Origin: Chitinophaga solisilvae
Lineage (GTDB): Bacteria > Bacteroidota > Bacteroidia > Chitinophagales > Chitinophagaceae
Assembly: GCF_009928525.1 (NCBI RefSeq)
Contig: NZ_JAABOK010000016.1
Location: forward strand, 1 to 64,000
DNA: 64,000 nt
Reading direction: 5' to 3'
The stretch's first letter is position 1, and each line of letters begins with the position of its first letter. The notes under the pieces were generated by a model. It made no database searches. It saw nothing but the letters and a program-made list of their open reading frames with translations, and was not told the origin of the DNA. Positions 9,204 to 17,920 of the stretch are shown piece after piece. Made by a program: the position numbers and the translations under genes.

Positions 9204-12050
9204 ATGAAAAAGATTTACTTTCTCTGTACACTGTTATTGGCGTTCAGCGCCATGTATGCACAAACTGACTCCCTTCCGCTTCGGAATGCCTATGAAATTT
9301 CAAAGGTAATCTGCGCACAAAATACTTCATCCGGCAGACTAAATGACGTCAGAATGGGGAAAATACTGGCTGCACTCTTCTGGTATGCTGACGCGCAGGA
9401 TGAAAGTAGTATAACTGAAAAAATTACAATCCTTACTAACAAGTTAAGATACTATCCTAAACTAAAAGAAATTGTTAGCCAGTTGTTGTTTAATAGTGCC
9501 TCTCCAGATTCATTTGCCTTAAGCAACGTGCTTATTGACAACTTTCCTTCAATCAGCCCGGAATTAAGAAACAAGGCTAAAGAACTTCAACACTCGTATA
9601 AAAAACTGGATAGTACCATCAGAGATACCCAAACAAGATATGACTCCTTCTCTCCGGTCATGAAAAAAATAATCAGCACACGAAGTGAGATAGTAGACAG
9701 CATAACTTATGCAAATAGACTCGATGTGCTTTTAAAGTATAGTAATTTAATACGGTCAGATAGCATACAGCGGAATCTATCAAGCGAAAAAGAACGCTTA
9801 TTGCAAACAGGTTACCTGCCATATAAGGCATTATATCCTGACTCATTACTTGAGACATATTTGCGTGACCGGTTAAATAATCTGAATTCATATCTAGCCA
9901 TTCGGAAAACACAAAAAGATACATTAAGGGATACCATCGCTCAATTCATCAAAGATAACCAGCAAGCATTAAACCCTTATCTGGGTACTATTATAAATCA
10001 ATCTGGCAATCAAATTTATACTGGTGGTATTAATCCTGGGGTTGAAAAGGAAAGTAATAATAATATGCAGATAGAAATGCAAAGAATCATGTACGAAAGT
10101 ACCATTTCCAATTCCTCCTTCAAACTACCCAGCGAATCTGAAATGATTAATGCACTAGCAATTTACATGGCACGAAGAGTAAAGCAGGAAGGAGTTATCT
10201 GGTTCTTTGAAACCATAACTAAAAATGCCAAACGGTATAACCTGATCCGTACCTTCTTCCCGAATACCATCGCATTATTGAACGGCAGAGAGGTATATGA
10301 GATACCGAATATGGGCGCACAGTGGCAATATGCCCTGTCCAAAGATTTCGTAACAATGCCTTCTAATGTATTCAACAGCGACTGGTTTAAAGAGCATTTC
10401 CCAAAAGCATCTGAATATAAGTCTTTTATTTCCGGCACCTGCGCTATTGCTGACCTGTTAAACAAACGATATTCCTTCAGGGATATGGTAAAGGAGCTTT
10501 ATCTCCAGGACTATCAGAAAGTGGGCAACCAACTGCATTTTCATGACCTGGTAACATTACTCTATGCTGTTAACACAGAATTTTTCATCATCGATTCTGC
10601 AACTAATCAACGGATGTTAAAATATGAAGACTACCGGCTGATGAACAAGGATCAATTTAGTGTAATGATCAGTTTAGCTGATATGAAATATGGCAATGTA
10701 TTCCGGGAGATTTTATCATTTAACGGAGATGCCATTGATATCAATTCTTTGCAGGCCACCAATAAACTGCGGACTTTCTTCGGCAAAACAGAAGCCATCA
10801 TCAGCCAGATTGACAAGACCCGGCTCGACTTTCAGAAGAAACAGGAAAAGCTGGACAATGCAGAAGAGAAAGACTGGAGATACAGCGTATACAATGTGTA
10901 CAGTACATTAAACCAGCTATTCACCCTGTTTGCTGACACAACGGTTATGTCGCGGAAAGTAGTCTCCGCACAGCGGGCATTAAAGGTTACCGGTGAGGTT
11001 TACGAAATCTACAACCTGATTAACATGAAAAACTTTTCCGGTGCAGTACAAAATACGATAACCTTACTGGATTCTCTTTTTTATGGTAATAACACCAATT
11101 CCTACAACATCAGCAAAGCTACACTACACACACTGGCTGAGAAGACAAACGGCAAAATAGTGACCCGTATAGACGGAGAAATCGGTCAATACTGTGCTCA
11201 CCTTAACACCCTCAGGGTTTCCGGTAAGGCTGCCAGCCCAAAAGACAGTACAGCATTAAGGAAAGATACAGCATTAGCGCACCATTTCGGGGCAAAGGTA
11301 AATATCAATGGCAGCGACACTACCATCTCCTTCAGGAAGAGCAGCCAGATGGCAGCCTTGATTTTCACCAACGACCGCGAAGCTATTCAGCTCATACGCC
11401 GCCTGGCCGCCTTTCTGAATGATGCCGCCCTGGCACAAACTGATCATCAGTTATCAAAAGTGGTAGAGTCCTATGCCCTGCCTCCGGGGTCCTACAAACG
11501 CAAACGAGGCAACTGGTATTCCTTTGATATAAACGCGTTTGCGGGCATTTACAGCGGTTACGAACTATTGGCCGGCAGGCGGTGCGATAACGGCTGGGTG
11601 TATGGATTAAGCGTACCAGTCGGGCTCTCCTTCAGTAAAACATTCGGAAAGAAAATGCTTGAAAAAGATACATTGACCAGTGACGAAATACTGAATCCCG
11701 GTAAAGTAAAAAGCTATGGTAAACGGGTTTACAGAAGAAGGGCACTTACGGCTACCATCACAGCCAGCATTATTGATATTGGCGCCGTGGTCTCCTACAG
11801 AATGGGCCCGTCCCCGGATTCTATTTTGCCGCAACAGGTAAAGTGGTCACAGGTAATCAGCCCCGGACTCAGCCTGGGACTCAGCATTCCCGGCACTCCG
11901 CTGGTGGGGATGCTGGGCGTACAATATACGCCCATGCTGAGAAATTTCAAGGACACGGATGAACAATACAATGCATTCAGATTCTACCTTGCCTGTATGA
12001 TGGACTTACCACTGGCCAACCTCTGGGAAAGAAGAAGGATCGTAAGATAG
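9204..12050 (+). CDS. Large exported protein of unknown function, possible C-terminal beta-barrel
   Basis: A 948-residue protein that I do not recognise. The first 19 residues are a Sec signal (MKKIYFLCTLLLAFSAMYA, cleaved before QTDS). Residues 20 to about 750 are mostly helical, rich in K, D, N and S and without Cys-rich or catalytic motifs I can name. From about residue 775 (WYSFDINAFAGIYSGYELL) the sequence changes to alternating hydrophobic strands with Gly and aromatic residues, like an outer-membrane barrel of 6-8 strands. The first kilobase is more AT-rich than its neighbours, a possible sign of different origin. It is monocistronic and converges on the ABC exporter operon across a strong terminator. 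Function: unknown. Confidence 0.8.
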   Translation: MKKIYFLCTLLLAFSAMYAQTDSLPLRNAYEISKVICAQNTSSGRLNDVRMGKILAALFWYADAQDESSITEKITILTNKLRYYPKLKEIVSQLLFNSASPDSFALSNVLIDNFPSISPELRNKAKELQHSYKKLDSTIRDTQTRYDSFSPVMKKIISTRSEIVDSITYANRLDVLLKYSNLIRSDSIQRNLSSEKERLLQTGYLPYKALYPDSLLETYLRDRLNNLNSYLAIRKTQKDTLRDTIAQFIKDNQQALNPYLGTIINQSGNQIYTGGINPGVEKESNNNMQIEMQRIMYESTISNSSFKLPSESEMINALAIYMARRVKQEGVIWFFETITKNAKRYNLIRTFFPNTIALLNGREVYEIPNMGAQWQYALSKDFVTMPSNVFNSDWFKEHFPKASEYKSFISGTCAIADLLNKRYSFRDMVKELYLQDYQKVGNQLHFHDLVTLLYAVNTEFFIIDSATNQRMLKYEDYRLMNKDQFSVMISLADMKYGNVFREILSFNGDAIDINSLQATNKLRTFFGKTEAIISQIDKTRLDFQKKQEKLDNAEEKDWRYSVYNVYSTLNQLFTLFADTTVMSRKVVSAQRALKVTGEVYEIYNLINMKNFSGAVQNTITLLDSLFYGNNTNSYNISKATLHTLAEKTNGKIVTRIDGEIGQYCAHLNTLRVSGKAASPKDSTALRKDTALAHHFGAKVNINGSDTTISFRKSSQMAALIFTNDREAIQLIRRLAAFLNDAALAQTDHQLSKVVESYALPPGSYKRKRGNWYSFDINAFAGIYSGYELLAGRRCDNGWVYGLSVPVGLSFSKTFGKKMLEKDTLTSDEILNPGKVKSYGKRVYRRRALTATITASIIDIGAVVSYRMGPSPDSILPQQVKWSQVISPGLSLGLSIPGTPLVGMLGVQYTPMLRNFKDTDEQYNAFRFYLACMMDLPLANLWERRRIVR

Positions 12051-12062
12051 CAGTTATGTCTG

Positions 12063-12108
12063 ATCACCGCGCAGCTGTCTCTTAAAAAGAAGACAGCTGC
12101 ACGGTGAT
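12063..12108. terminator. Bidirectional terminator between convergent genes
   Basis: An 18-base stem with one mismatch (12063-12080 with 12091-12108) around a ten-base loop lies 12 bases after one stop and 12 bases before the other. It probably ends both the 9204-12050 gene and the ABC exporter operon. Confidence 0.8.
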
Positions 12109-12120
12109 TCTTCTTCCTTG

Positions 12121-12888
12121 TTATGCCCGCTTCCTGTATACTATCATCGCAAAGATGTACGCCCATATCATAATCCCCACGCACCAGGCCAGCGCCACCC
12201 ATATCTCCGAACCTACCGGCTGATTGGAGAGCAGTGAACGGATAGCATCCACAATGGAGGTTACCGGCTGATTTTCCGCGAAGGCACGTACTCCCCTGGG
12301 CATAGTGCTCGTAGGCACAAAGGCGGAACTGATCAAGGGCAGAAAGTGAATCGGGTAGGCAATAGCACTGGCGCCATCAATTGTTTTGGCAGACAATCCT
12401 GAAATAGCAGCTACCCAGGTCAGCGCCAACGTAAACAATGCCAGTATGCCCGCTACCGCCAGCCACGAAAATACACCGGCGGAGGAACGGAATCCCATCA
12501 GGAGCGCTACCAGCACAATCACTGTCAGCGAAATCGCATTGGATACCAGCGAGGTCAGCACATGGCCCCACAGCGCAGCTGAACGGGCAACAGGCATGGA
12601 GTTGAACCGCTCAAATATTCCCCGCTGTACATCAGTGAAAAGGCGGAAAGACGTATAACCGATACTGTTAGCAATGGCAATCAGCATAATACCAGGCAAC
12701 AGGTAATTCACATAATTATCGGTACCGGTCTGAATAGCCCCACCCAATACATAGACGAACAGCAGCATCATGGCAATGGGCATGATGGTAACGGTGATAA
12801 TGGTATCCATACTGCGAAAGATATGGCGGAGGGAACGTCCCATCATAACGCTCATATCAACGAGAAAGTAGTTCTTTATTGCTTCCAT
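12121..12888 (-). CDS. ABC-2 type transporter permease, DrrB-like
   Basis: Membrane subunit of an ABC exporter, 255 residues, with six predicted transmembrane helices (first around residues 26-48). The ABC-2 signature near the fifth helix (FLPLISSAFVPTSTMPRGVRAFAENQPVT) is like that of daunorubicin-resistance DrrB proteins. I choose the ATG at 12886-12888, one base after the stop of the ATPase gene; a GTG at 12909 would add MKKLKFN and overlap that gene by 20 bases. It forms a half-transporter pair with the upstream ATPase and would work as a dimer exporting a hydrophobic compound. Which compound is unknown; the polyketide cluster is 16 kb away, so a link is not supported by position. Confidence 0.92.
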   Translation of the reverse strand: MEAIKNYFLVDMSVMMGRSLRHIFRSMDTIITVTIMPIAMMLLFVYVLGGAIQTGTDNYVNYLLPGIMLIAIANSIGYTSFRLFTDVQRGIFERFNSMPVARSAALWGHVLTSLVSNAISLTVIVLVALLMGFRSSAGVFSWLAVAGILALFTLALTWVAAISGLSAKTIDGASAIAYPIHFLPLISSAFVPTSTMPRGVRAFAENQPVTSIVDAIRSLLSNQPVGSEIWVALAWCVGIMIWAYIFAMIVYRKRA

Positions 12889-12889
12889 A

Positions 12890-13657
12890 TTAAATTTCAG
12901 TTTTTTCACCTACGATGGCGAGAAATATCTCCTCCAGTGTGGGCTGTTTTTCAATATATTCCACTTTGGCAGGCGGGAATAGCATTTTCAGCTCTTCCAG
13001 CGTACCGCTCACAATAATCTTCCCTTTGTGCAGAATGGCAATGGTATCCGCCAGCTGTTCTGCTTCTTCGAGGTACTGGGTAGTCAGCAATACGGTGGTA
13101 CCATTACCGGAAAGTTCCCTGACAATATTCCATACCTCAATACGCGCTTCAGGGTCAAGGCCGGTGGTAGGCTCATCCAGGAAAATAACCGGTGCGCCGC
13201 CGACAAGGCTCATCGCGATATCCAGCCTTCTGCGCATACCTCCTGAATAGGTGGCCGCTCTGCGGTCCGCTGCAGCTGTCAGGCCCAAACGTTTCAGCAG
13301 GTCTTCGGCAACCTGGTGCGGCGCCCTGAGATGCCGCAACTTTGCCATCATTACCAGGTTCTCCCGCCCTGTCAGTATCTCATCCACGGCCACAAACTGT
13401 CCCGTCAGGCTAATCGATTGCCGCACCTGTTCCGGGTTCATGGCCACATCAAATCCGTTTATCATCACACTTCCACTGTCCTGCTTCAGCAACGTCGTGA
13501 GAATTTTTACAATTGTTGTTTTACCGGAGCCGTTAGTTCCCAGTAAGGCGAAGATACTGCCTGTCTTCACCTGGAAATCTACTCCCAACAGTACCGGCAC
13601 ATGTTTGTAGGATTTCGTTAATCCTTTTACCAGGATAGCGTTTTCATATCTGGACAT
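12890..13657 (-). CDS. ABC exporter ATP-binding protein, DrrA-like
   Basis: A 255-residue ATPase that powers the DrrB-like permease. Walker A (LLGTNGSGKTTIVK), the Q-loop (SLTGQF), the ABC signature (TYSGGMRRRLDIAMSL), Walker B (PVIFLDEPTTGLDP) and the H-loop region are all present; the switch position reads TTQYLEEAEQ, with Gln where His is usual, as is common in DrrA-type proteins. The C-terminal extension (TLEEIFLAIVGEK) resembles the regulatory tail of the family. It follows the XRE/pentapeptide regulator by 13 bases and precedes the permease by one base, so these three form one operon. Confidence 0.93.
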   Translation of the reverse strand: MSRYENAILVKGLTKSYKHVPVLLGVDFQVKTGSIFALLGTNGSGKTTIVKILTTLLKQDSGSVMINGFDVAMNPEQVRQSISLTGQFVAVDEILTGRENLVMMAKLRHLRAPHQVAEDLLKRLGLTAAADRRAATYSGGMRRRLDIAMSLVGGAPVIFLDEPTTGLDPEARIEVWNIVRELSGNGTTVLLTTQYLEEAEQLADTIAILHKGKIIVSGTLEELKMLFPPAKVEYIEKQPTLEEIFLAIVGEKTEI

Positions 13658-13670
13658 ATAATTATTGGGT

Positions 13671-14567
13671 TTAAGTTGTTAGTAAGGTGATACCATTCAG
13701 GTTAGCTTTACCATTCTTCAGGAATTCATAGGTCATGCGGTCGGTCTGACAGTCGATAAATGTGATCTGCTTCAGGCTTCTGCCTTTAAAGAAAGTATTT
13801 ACCAGTATTGTATTCCGGAAGGTTACCCTGGAAAACCCGCAGTTATCAAAACTGCAGTCTTCCAGTCTGCCCTGAAAAATCAGGTCGGCAAAGCTGGTAT
13901 TATTAAATGCCGTGCGGTTGAGCACTGCCTCTTCCATCACACTTTTCTGCAGGGCACAGGACCGGAAGATGGCTCCGGTTAAATCCGCCCCTGAGAAATT
14001 ACAGCCTTTGATATGGGTGTCGGAAAATGCTGCTGCTTGCAGGGAACAGTCTGTAAACCTGTTGCCCGTTAAATGGGCATGCTGTATCTGACTGCCGTTC
14101 ATGTCTGACCTGGAGAAGTCGCAGCCGTCAATCATATTACTTTTCAGGAGCAGGCCGGACATCTCAGCTCCTATGAACTTACAGTTCCGCATATTGGCGT
14201 ATGCGAATTTCTCATGCAGATTTTTCAGGCCGGAGAAGTCTGCGTCCACCCAGTTTCCGCCAGACATGTCCCAGCCCGGTTTATCGTCCTCCTTACCCGT
14301 GAGCGGTGTTGCCGGCTGCCTTGCAGCGGAAGGCGCTTCTGCCGTTGCAGTGGCCCCGGACGAAAAGGTATCTGAAAAATAGTTGAGGTCTACGCCCAGG
14401 ATTTCCGCCAGCCGGTTAAATGTAAATATATCAGGAATGGATTCTCCCCGCTCCCATTTCCCAACCGCCTGCGGACTGATAAATAAACGCTGGGCCAGTT
14501 CCGCCTGAGAGATTTTTATTCTTTTCCGGGCCTCAGCAATTTTGTTGCCGATCAGTTTTGTGTCCAT
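13671..14567 (-). CDS. XRE-family regulator fused to pentapeptide repeats
   Basis: A 298-residue two-part protein. Residues 5-63 are a Cro/CI-type helix-turn-helix (SQAELAQRLFISPQAVGKWERG is the DNA-binding core). A linker rich in A, T and P (about 68-95) joins it to residues 100-290, which are pentapeptide-like repeats of the A(D/N)LXX kind (FSGADLTGAIFRSCALQKS and similar), predicted to form a right-handed four-sided helix. It is the first gene of the operon with the ABC exporter, so it most likely regulates export. Pentapeptide proteins can mimic DNA and protect gyrase, so an added resistance role is possible, but that is speculation. A -7 box lies 35 bases upstream. Confidence 0.88.
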   Translation of the reverse strand: MDTKLIGNKIAEARKRIKISQAELAQRLFISPQAVGKWERGESIPDIFTFNRLAEILGVDLNYFSDTFSSGATATAEAPSAARQPATPLTGKEDDKPGWDMSGGNWVDADFSGLKNLHEKFAYANMRNCKFIGAEMSGLLLKSNMIDGCDFSRSDMNGSQIQHAHLTGNRFTDCSLQAAAFSDTHIKGCNFSGADLTGAIFRSCALQKSVMEEAVLNRTAFNNTSFADLIFQGRLEDCSFDNCGFSRVTFRNTILVNTFFKGRSLKQITFIDCQTDRMTYEFLKNGKANLNGITLLTT

Positions 14568-14601
14568 GATTCGTAATTTTTGTTATGATTTTCTGACACC
14601 A

Positions 14602-14609
14602 CAAAAATA
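14602..14609 (-). promoter_or_regulatory. Bacteroidota -7 box (TATTTTTG) for the XRE-ABC operon
   Basis: Minus-strand TATTTTTG lies 35 bases before the start at 14567. A TTTTTG at 14632-14637 on the same strand could be the -33 element, at a spacing of about 22 bases. Confidence 0.5.
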
Positions 14610-14791
14610 TTTCAATTCATTACGCGGCAGGCAAAAACACCGCTACTGTCAGTTGTATGACCGCTACTTACAGTTGTTTTCCGCATCCGGTGGTTGCATT
14701 AATGGTAAACCGGCAGTTGTTTCCACTATCCTGCCGGTGGTTTTCCCCCGGAGAAGTAAAAGGGAGGGTACGGGGCCATATAAAATAAAAG

Positions 14792-14816
14792 AAAAAACCT
14801 GCGGCCAGCGCAGGTT
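14792..14816 (-). terminator. Intrinsic terminator of the lipoprotein hydrolase gene
   Basis: An eight-bp stem (14796-14803 with 14809-14816) with a five-base loop is followed on the minus strand by six T. It lies 37 bases past the stop at 14853. Confidence 0.75.
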
Positions 14817-14852
14817 CTTAAAAATACGAAATACTTGGCGGAGGGCGGTTGA

Positions 14853-15791
14853 TTAAAAAGCCGGAGGCGCCGTACTCAGGTCTGAATCGAGGAAATCACT
14901 GACCATGGGAATCCACATGTCTGCATGCATCATCATACCGATGTGTGTAGTACCGGGGAGAATGACCAGCCGGGATGTGGGCATTCCATGAAGATCTCCC
15001 ATCTTTCCGCCGCCTTTGGCCCGGAATAATTCGAGCGCATGCTCATAACGTACCCCGTCGGCATCACCCAGACCGATAAAGAGAGGGGCTTTAATATTTT
15101 TTACTTCCTTCGTCCAGTCGTATGGTTTCAGGTCTGCACTCATGACCTTTTTCACGAAGTCATTGAAATGCGCGGTGTCATTACCATAGCGTGCATATTC
15201 CGTCATAATCGGCGAGCCTTTGAACACATCTCCGGTTATGGCAGCAAAGCTCGCCTCTACATCCGGCCACCAGCCGTTGTGGGCATAGGTTCCGGACAGT
15301 ACTACCAGCCGGCGTACCTGTTCCGGATGGCGTATGGCCATCTGGTAAGCTACTCCGCCTCCCATGCTGTAGCCTAAAACATCGGCGCTGTCTATCCTGA
15401 GATGTTTCAGCAGACCGGACACATCATCTGCCATCGCTTCGTAGCCTATTTCCCGGGGTATATCTCTGGTGCGGCCATGGCCCTGCATTTCAGCGACAAT
15501 CACTTTATGGGTCCCGGCCAGCCGGGGAATGATCTGCCCCCAGTTCATGGGGATGTTCATAAATGATCCATGCAGGAGTACAAGGGGCTTACCGGTTCCG
15601 TACACTTCATAATACAACTTCAGTCCGTTCACCTCTGCATAGCCGGTATCAGATGGAGAAACAGTCCGGCCGGCTGTTGAATCCTTTGTTACCACTGCCT
15701 CATGTTGCGGCTCTTTCGGAGCGGACTGGCAGGCAGCTATCGCCATAGCAATTATTATAACCAGATAACCCTTGATAATATACTTATTCAT
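14853..15791 (-). CDS. Alpha/beta-hydrolase lipoprotein
   Basis: A 312-residue hydrolase probably anchored in a membrane. The chosen start (15789-15791) gives MNKYIIKGYLVIIIAMAIAAC, a lipoprotein signal with Cys21; the longer ORF to 15860 would bury it. The hydrolase domain runs from about residue 55: oxyanion-hole strand VLLHGSFMNIPMNW, nucleophile elbow GYSMGGGVAY with the catalytic Ser, acidic residue in FIGLGDADGVRY, and catalytic His in LPGTTHIGMMM. Ester, lactone or amide bonds are possible substrates. It is a single gene with its own terminator, divergent from the cytochrome-like gene. Confidence 0.9.
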   Translation of the reverse strand: MNKYIIKGYLVIIIAMAIAACQSAPKEPQHEAVVTKDSTAGRTVSPSDTGYAEVNGLKLYYEVYGTGKPLVLLHGSFMNIPMNWGQIIPRLAGTHKVIVAEMQGHGRTRDIPREIGYEAMADDVSGLLKHLRIDSADVLGYSMGGGVAYQMAIRHPEQVRRLVVLSGTYAHNGWWPDVEASFAAITGDVFKGSPIMTEYARYGNDTAHFNDFVKKVMSADLKPYDWTKEVKNIKAPLFIGLGDADGVRYEHALELFRAKGGGKMGDLHGMPTSRLVILPGTTHIGMMMHADMWIPMVSDFLDSDLSTAPPAF

Positions 15792-16286
15792 AATCAGAGA
15801 ATTTATTAGATCACAAATTTCTGAAACAATATCCTTTCCGGGGATGTGCAGATGCGACAATCATGAGGTCAAAAACGACACCGGCTACGTTTTGCTGTTG
15901 CATATAGTTACAGATGCTGAAGCAACATGGTTATGAAAACGTATATCCGGTACCGTTATTAACCGTTTAATTGTCCTATCCGGGTATTTTTCCCGGATAG
16001 GGTATCTTTCCGTAAAAAATCATCTTAATTTTAATTATTTTTAATAGCTTAGATAAAGATTCACGGGGAATTATCCTATTAAGAAGACTCAACAGCTTGT
16101 TATCTGTAACAACATTATTTTAAACCTCAATTAACCATTACCTCCAAGGTACATGTAAGCATACATATCCTGCAGGATTTGCAATCCTGAAAACCCTGGA
16201 AAGCATTGCATAACGGCTTTCCCAGCCATTTTCATGTGTCCCTCAACAGAAAATGCTTATTTCCCCATTTATTAAATATCATATTT
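15792..16286. other. Divergent intergenic region with a strong hairpin
   Basis: A 495-base spacer between the divergent hydrolase and cytochrome-like genes. The only strong structure is a perfect 10-bp hairpin, CCTATCCGGG and CCCGGATAGG around TATTTTT (15975-16001). Since no transcript should end here, it may be an operator or a leader element. TATCTTTC at 16003 resembles a -7 box with one mismatch. Confidence 0.45.
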
Positions 16287-17795
16287 ATGAAAAAAACACT
16301 CGTTACTATCTTCATCGGAATTGTAGCAGGAATCGCCCTCATTGTTCTATTCAGGCAGTCGCCGACAAAGGCTGCCGGTACTACTGAAAAAAAGCCTGCG
16401 TACACTTTTAACATCACCTTTGATTCGGCGGTTCCCTATAAGTTATCGCCTTCTGCGAGTGAAGAAGATCTGGTCAGTTTTGCCTGGAATGAATTCTTTG
16501 CGCTGAACTGGAAATCCAGCTATTCGTCTTCCTTCAAATACAGAGGCTATGCAGACCCTGCCTGGTCGTACATCAATGATAAATCACCCTATCCTGCTGA
16601 GCCGCTGGTATGGGAAACGTATGCCCACCGTGTAGAGTTAAGGCCCAACGACGACAATATGCAGGCATTTGATTCCGAGCCCAGGTATGTTTACGCTTCC
16701 AATATTCCTCCGAAAAATGATACGGTGAAACAGAACCTGTTCAATAACCTTGATGAAAACAACGAAATCGGTTCCTGTAACCTGTATGCAAAGATACTCC
16801 CGGACTACAATACCAATCTGCAGGTATTGTATCAGGCAAAAGTTAACAGAGATGAGTTTGATTACAAGTACAAAAACTACCGTAAGGAAGCTGATTTAAA
16901 AGCGGCAGTCCTGAAGACCGCCAACAATATTGAAATGTATAATGACTATTACTACAAGGCAGGAGGTTCTACCTGCAACTGCCCGGATACAGCCAGGGTG
17001 TTTTGTCTGCCATGCGGTGGGGCCAGAGTTCCCGGCACCCTCGGCATCTACACCGGTGCACTGGAAGTAAAGTCCGCCTGGAGAGAGGTGACCGACCAGG
17101 AAGTAGCCACGCATTTAACCCGTCAGGTGCTCGTATATGAAAAGGTAAATGGTAAAACCGTAGCCGTGAATAAGCGTTACGGACTTATCGGATTACATAT
17201 TGTTCATAAACTGGCCAACTATCCGGCCTTCACTTTCGCCACCTTCGAGCATGTGGATGTAGATACCAAGGATAACATGGGTTACATCCGGCTGGATCCG
17301 GACAATACGCCTCTTGGAGACAAGAAGCCAAGATTATATTCAAGGGCACGTCCTATACCGGATGTAGTCAAAGCATCTACGGATTATGTGCATATCCAGC
17401 TGAGCAGAAGAAATTTCAACTCTGTATGGAAGAATTACCGTCTTGTAGGCATACAGGGTAAGCCTTCCAGCGATACCTCCGCCTTCAACTACTTCCTGGC
17501 CAACTATGTCATAGAATCAGATTCTGCGCTGTCAAACTTCAGGGGAAGCAGTCTTGAAGCGCCTTATAACGGCGGGTTAAATCTATTATACAAAAAAATG
17601 CGTTACAATCAGGGCGGATGCCAGGGATGCCATGGCGTTACCCAGTTACGCGGCAGTGACTTTTCTTTTCTTATGGGTCTTAAAGACCAGCCACATAAAA
17701 CACCTGACATCTCCAGGTCAGACAGCAAACTGGCACTTTACCTGCAGGCATTTGAGGAGGTAAATAAGTCAGCAGGAAAACAAAAGAAGAAATAA
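16287..17795 (+). CDS. Membrane-anchored cytochrome c-like protein
   Basis: A 502-residue protein starting at the ATG at 16287 (the ORF opens at 16206, but the extra 27 residues hide the signal). Residues 3-22 are a hydrophobic N-terminal anchor (TLVTIFIGIVAGIALIVLF), placing the rest in the periplasm. A single haem c attachment motif, CQGCH, sits near the C-terminus followed by a possible axial Met in FSFLMGL. A second Cys group (CNCPDTARVFCLPC) in the middle could bind metal or form disulfides. The large N-terminal region is a domain I do not recognise. A function in electron transfer or as a haem-dependent oxidase is inferred only from CxxCH. Confidence 0.75.
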   Translation: MKKTLVTIFIGIVAGIALIVLFRQSPTKAAGTTEKKPAYTFNITFDSAVPYKLSPSASEEDLVSFAWNEFFALNWKSSYSSSFKYRGYADPAWSYINDKSPYPAEPLVWETYAHRVELRPNDDNMQAFDSEPRYVYASNIPPKNDTVKQNLFNNLDENNEIGSCNLYAKILPDYNTNLQVLYQAKVNRDEFDYKYKNYRKEADLKAAVLKTANNIEMYNDYYYKAGGSTCNCPDTARVFCLPCGGARVPGTLGIYTGALEVKSAWREVTDQEVATHLTRQVLVYEKVNGKTVAVNKRYGLIGLHIVHKLANYPAFTFATFEHVDVDTKDNMGYIRLDPDNTPLGDKKPRLYSRARPIPDVVKASTDYVHIQLSRRNFNSVWKNYRLVGIQGKPSSDTSAFNYFLANYVIESDSALSNFRGSSLEAPYNGGLNLLYKKMRYNQGGCQGCHGVTQLRGSDFSFLMGLKDQPHKTPDISRSDSKLALYLQAFEEVNKSAGKQKKK

Positions 17796-17803
17796 TTCAG
17801 GGG

Positions 17804-17909
17804 ATTTACTGATTTACTGATTTTTTGATTTTGGAATTTCAATGCAGCGGATGATTCGCTGCATTGAAATTCCAAAATCAAAAATCAAAAAATCAGTAAA
17901 TCAGTAAAT
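17804..17909. repeat. Long imperfect inverted repeat between two convergent genes
   Basis: Left arm 17804-17849 pairs with 17857-17909 around a seven-base loop; the only flaw is seven extra bases in the right arm. The arms contain tandem words (ATTTACTG, TTTTGATT). It lies nine bases after the cytochrome-like gene and 11 bases after the lanthipeptide precursor, so it can serve as terminator for both. Its style resembles the repeat at 91-223. Confidence 0.85.
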
Positions 17910-17920
17910 TAAAAAACTTA

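Noticed and set aside
12121-13657. DrrAB-like exporter as self-resistance pump of the polyketide
   Set aside because: It lies 15 kb from the cluster with its own regulator and terminators, so a link is only a guess.
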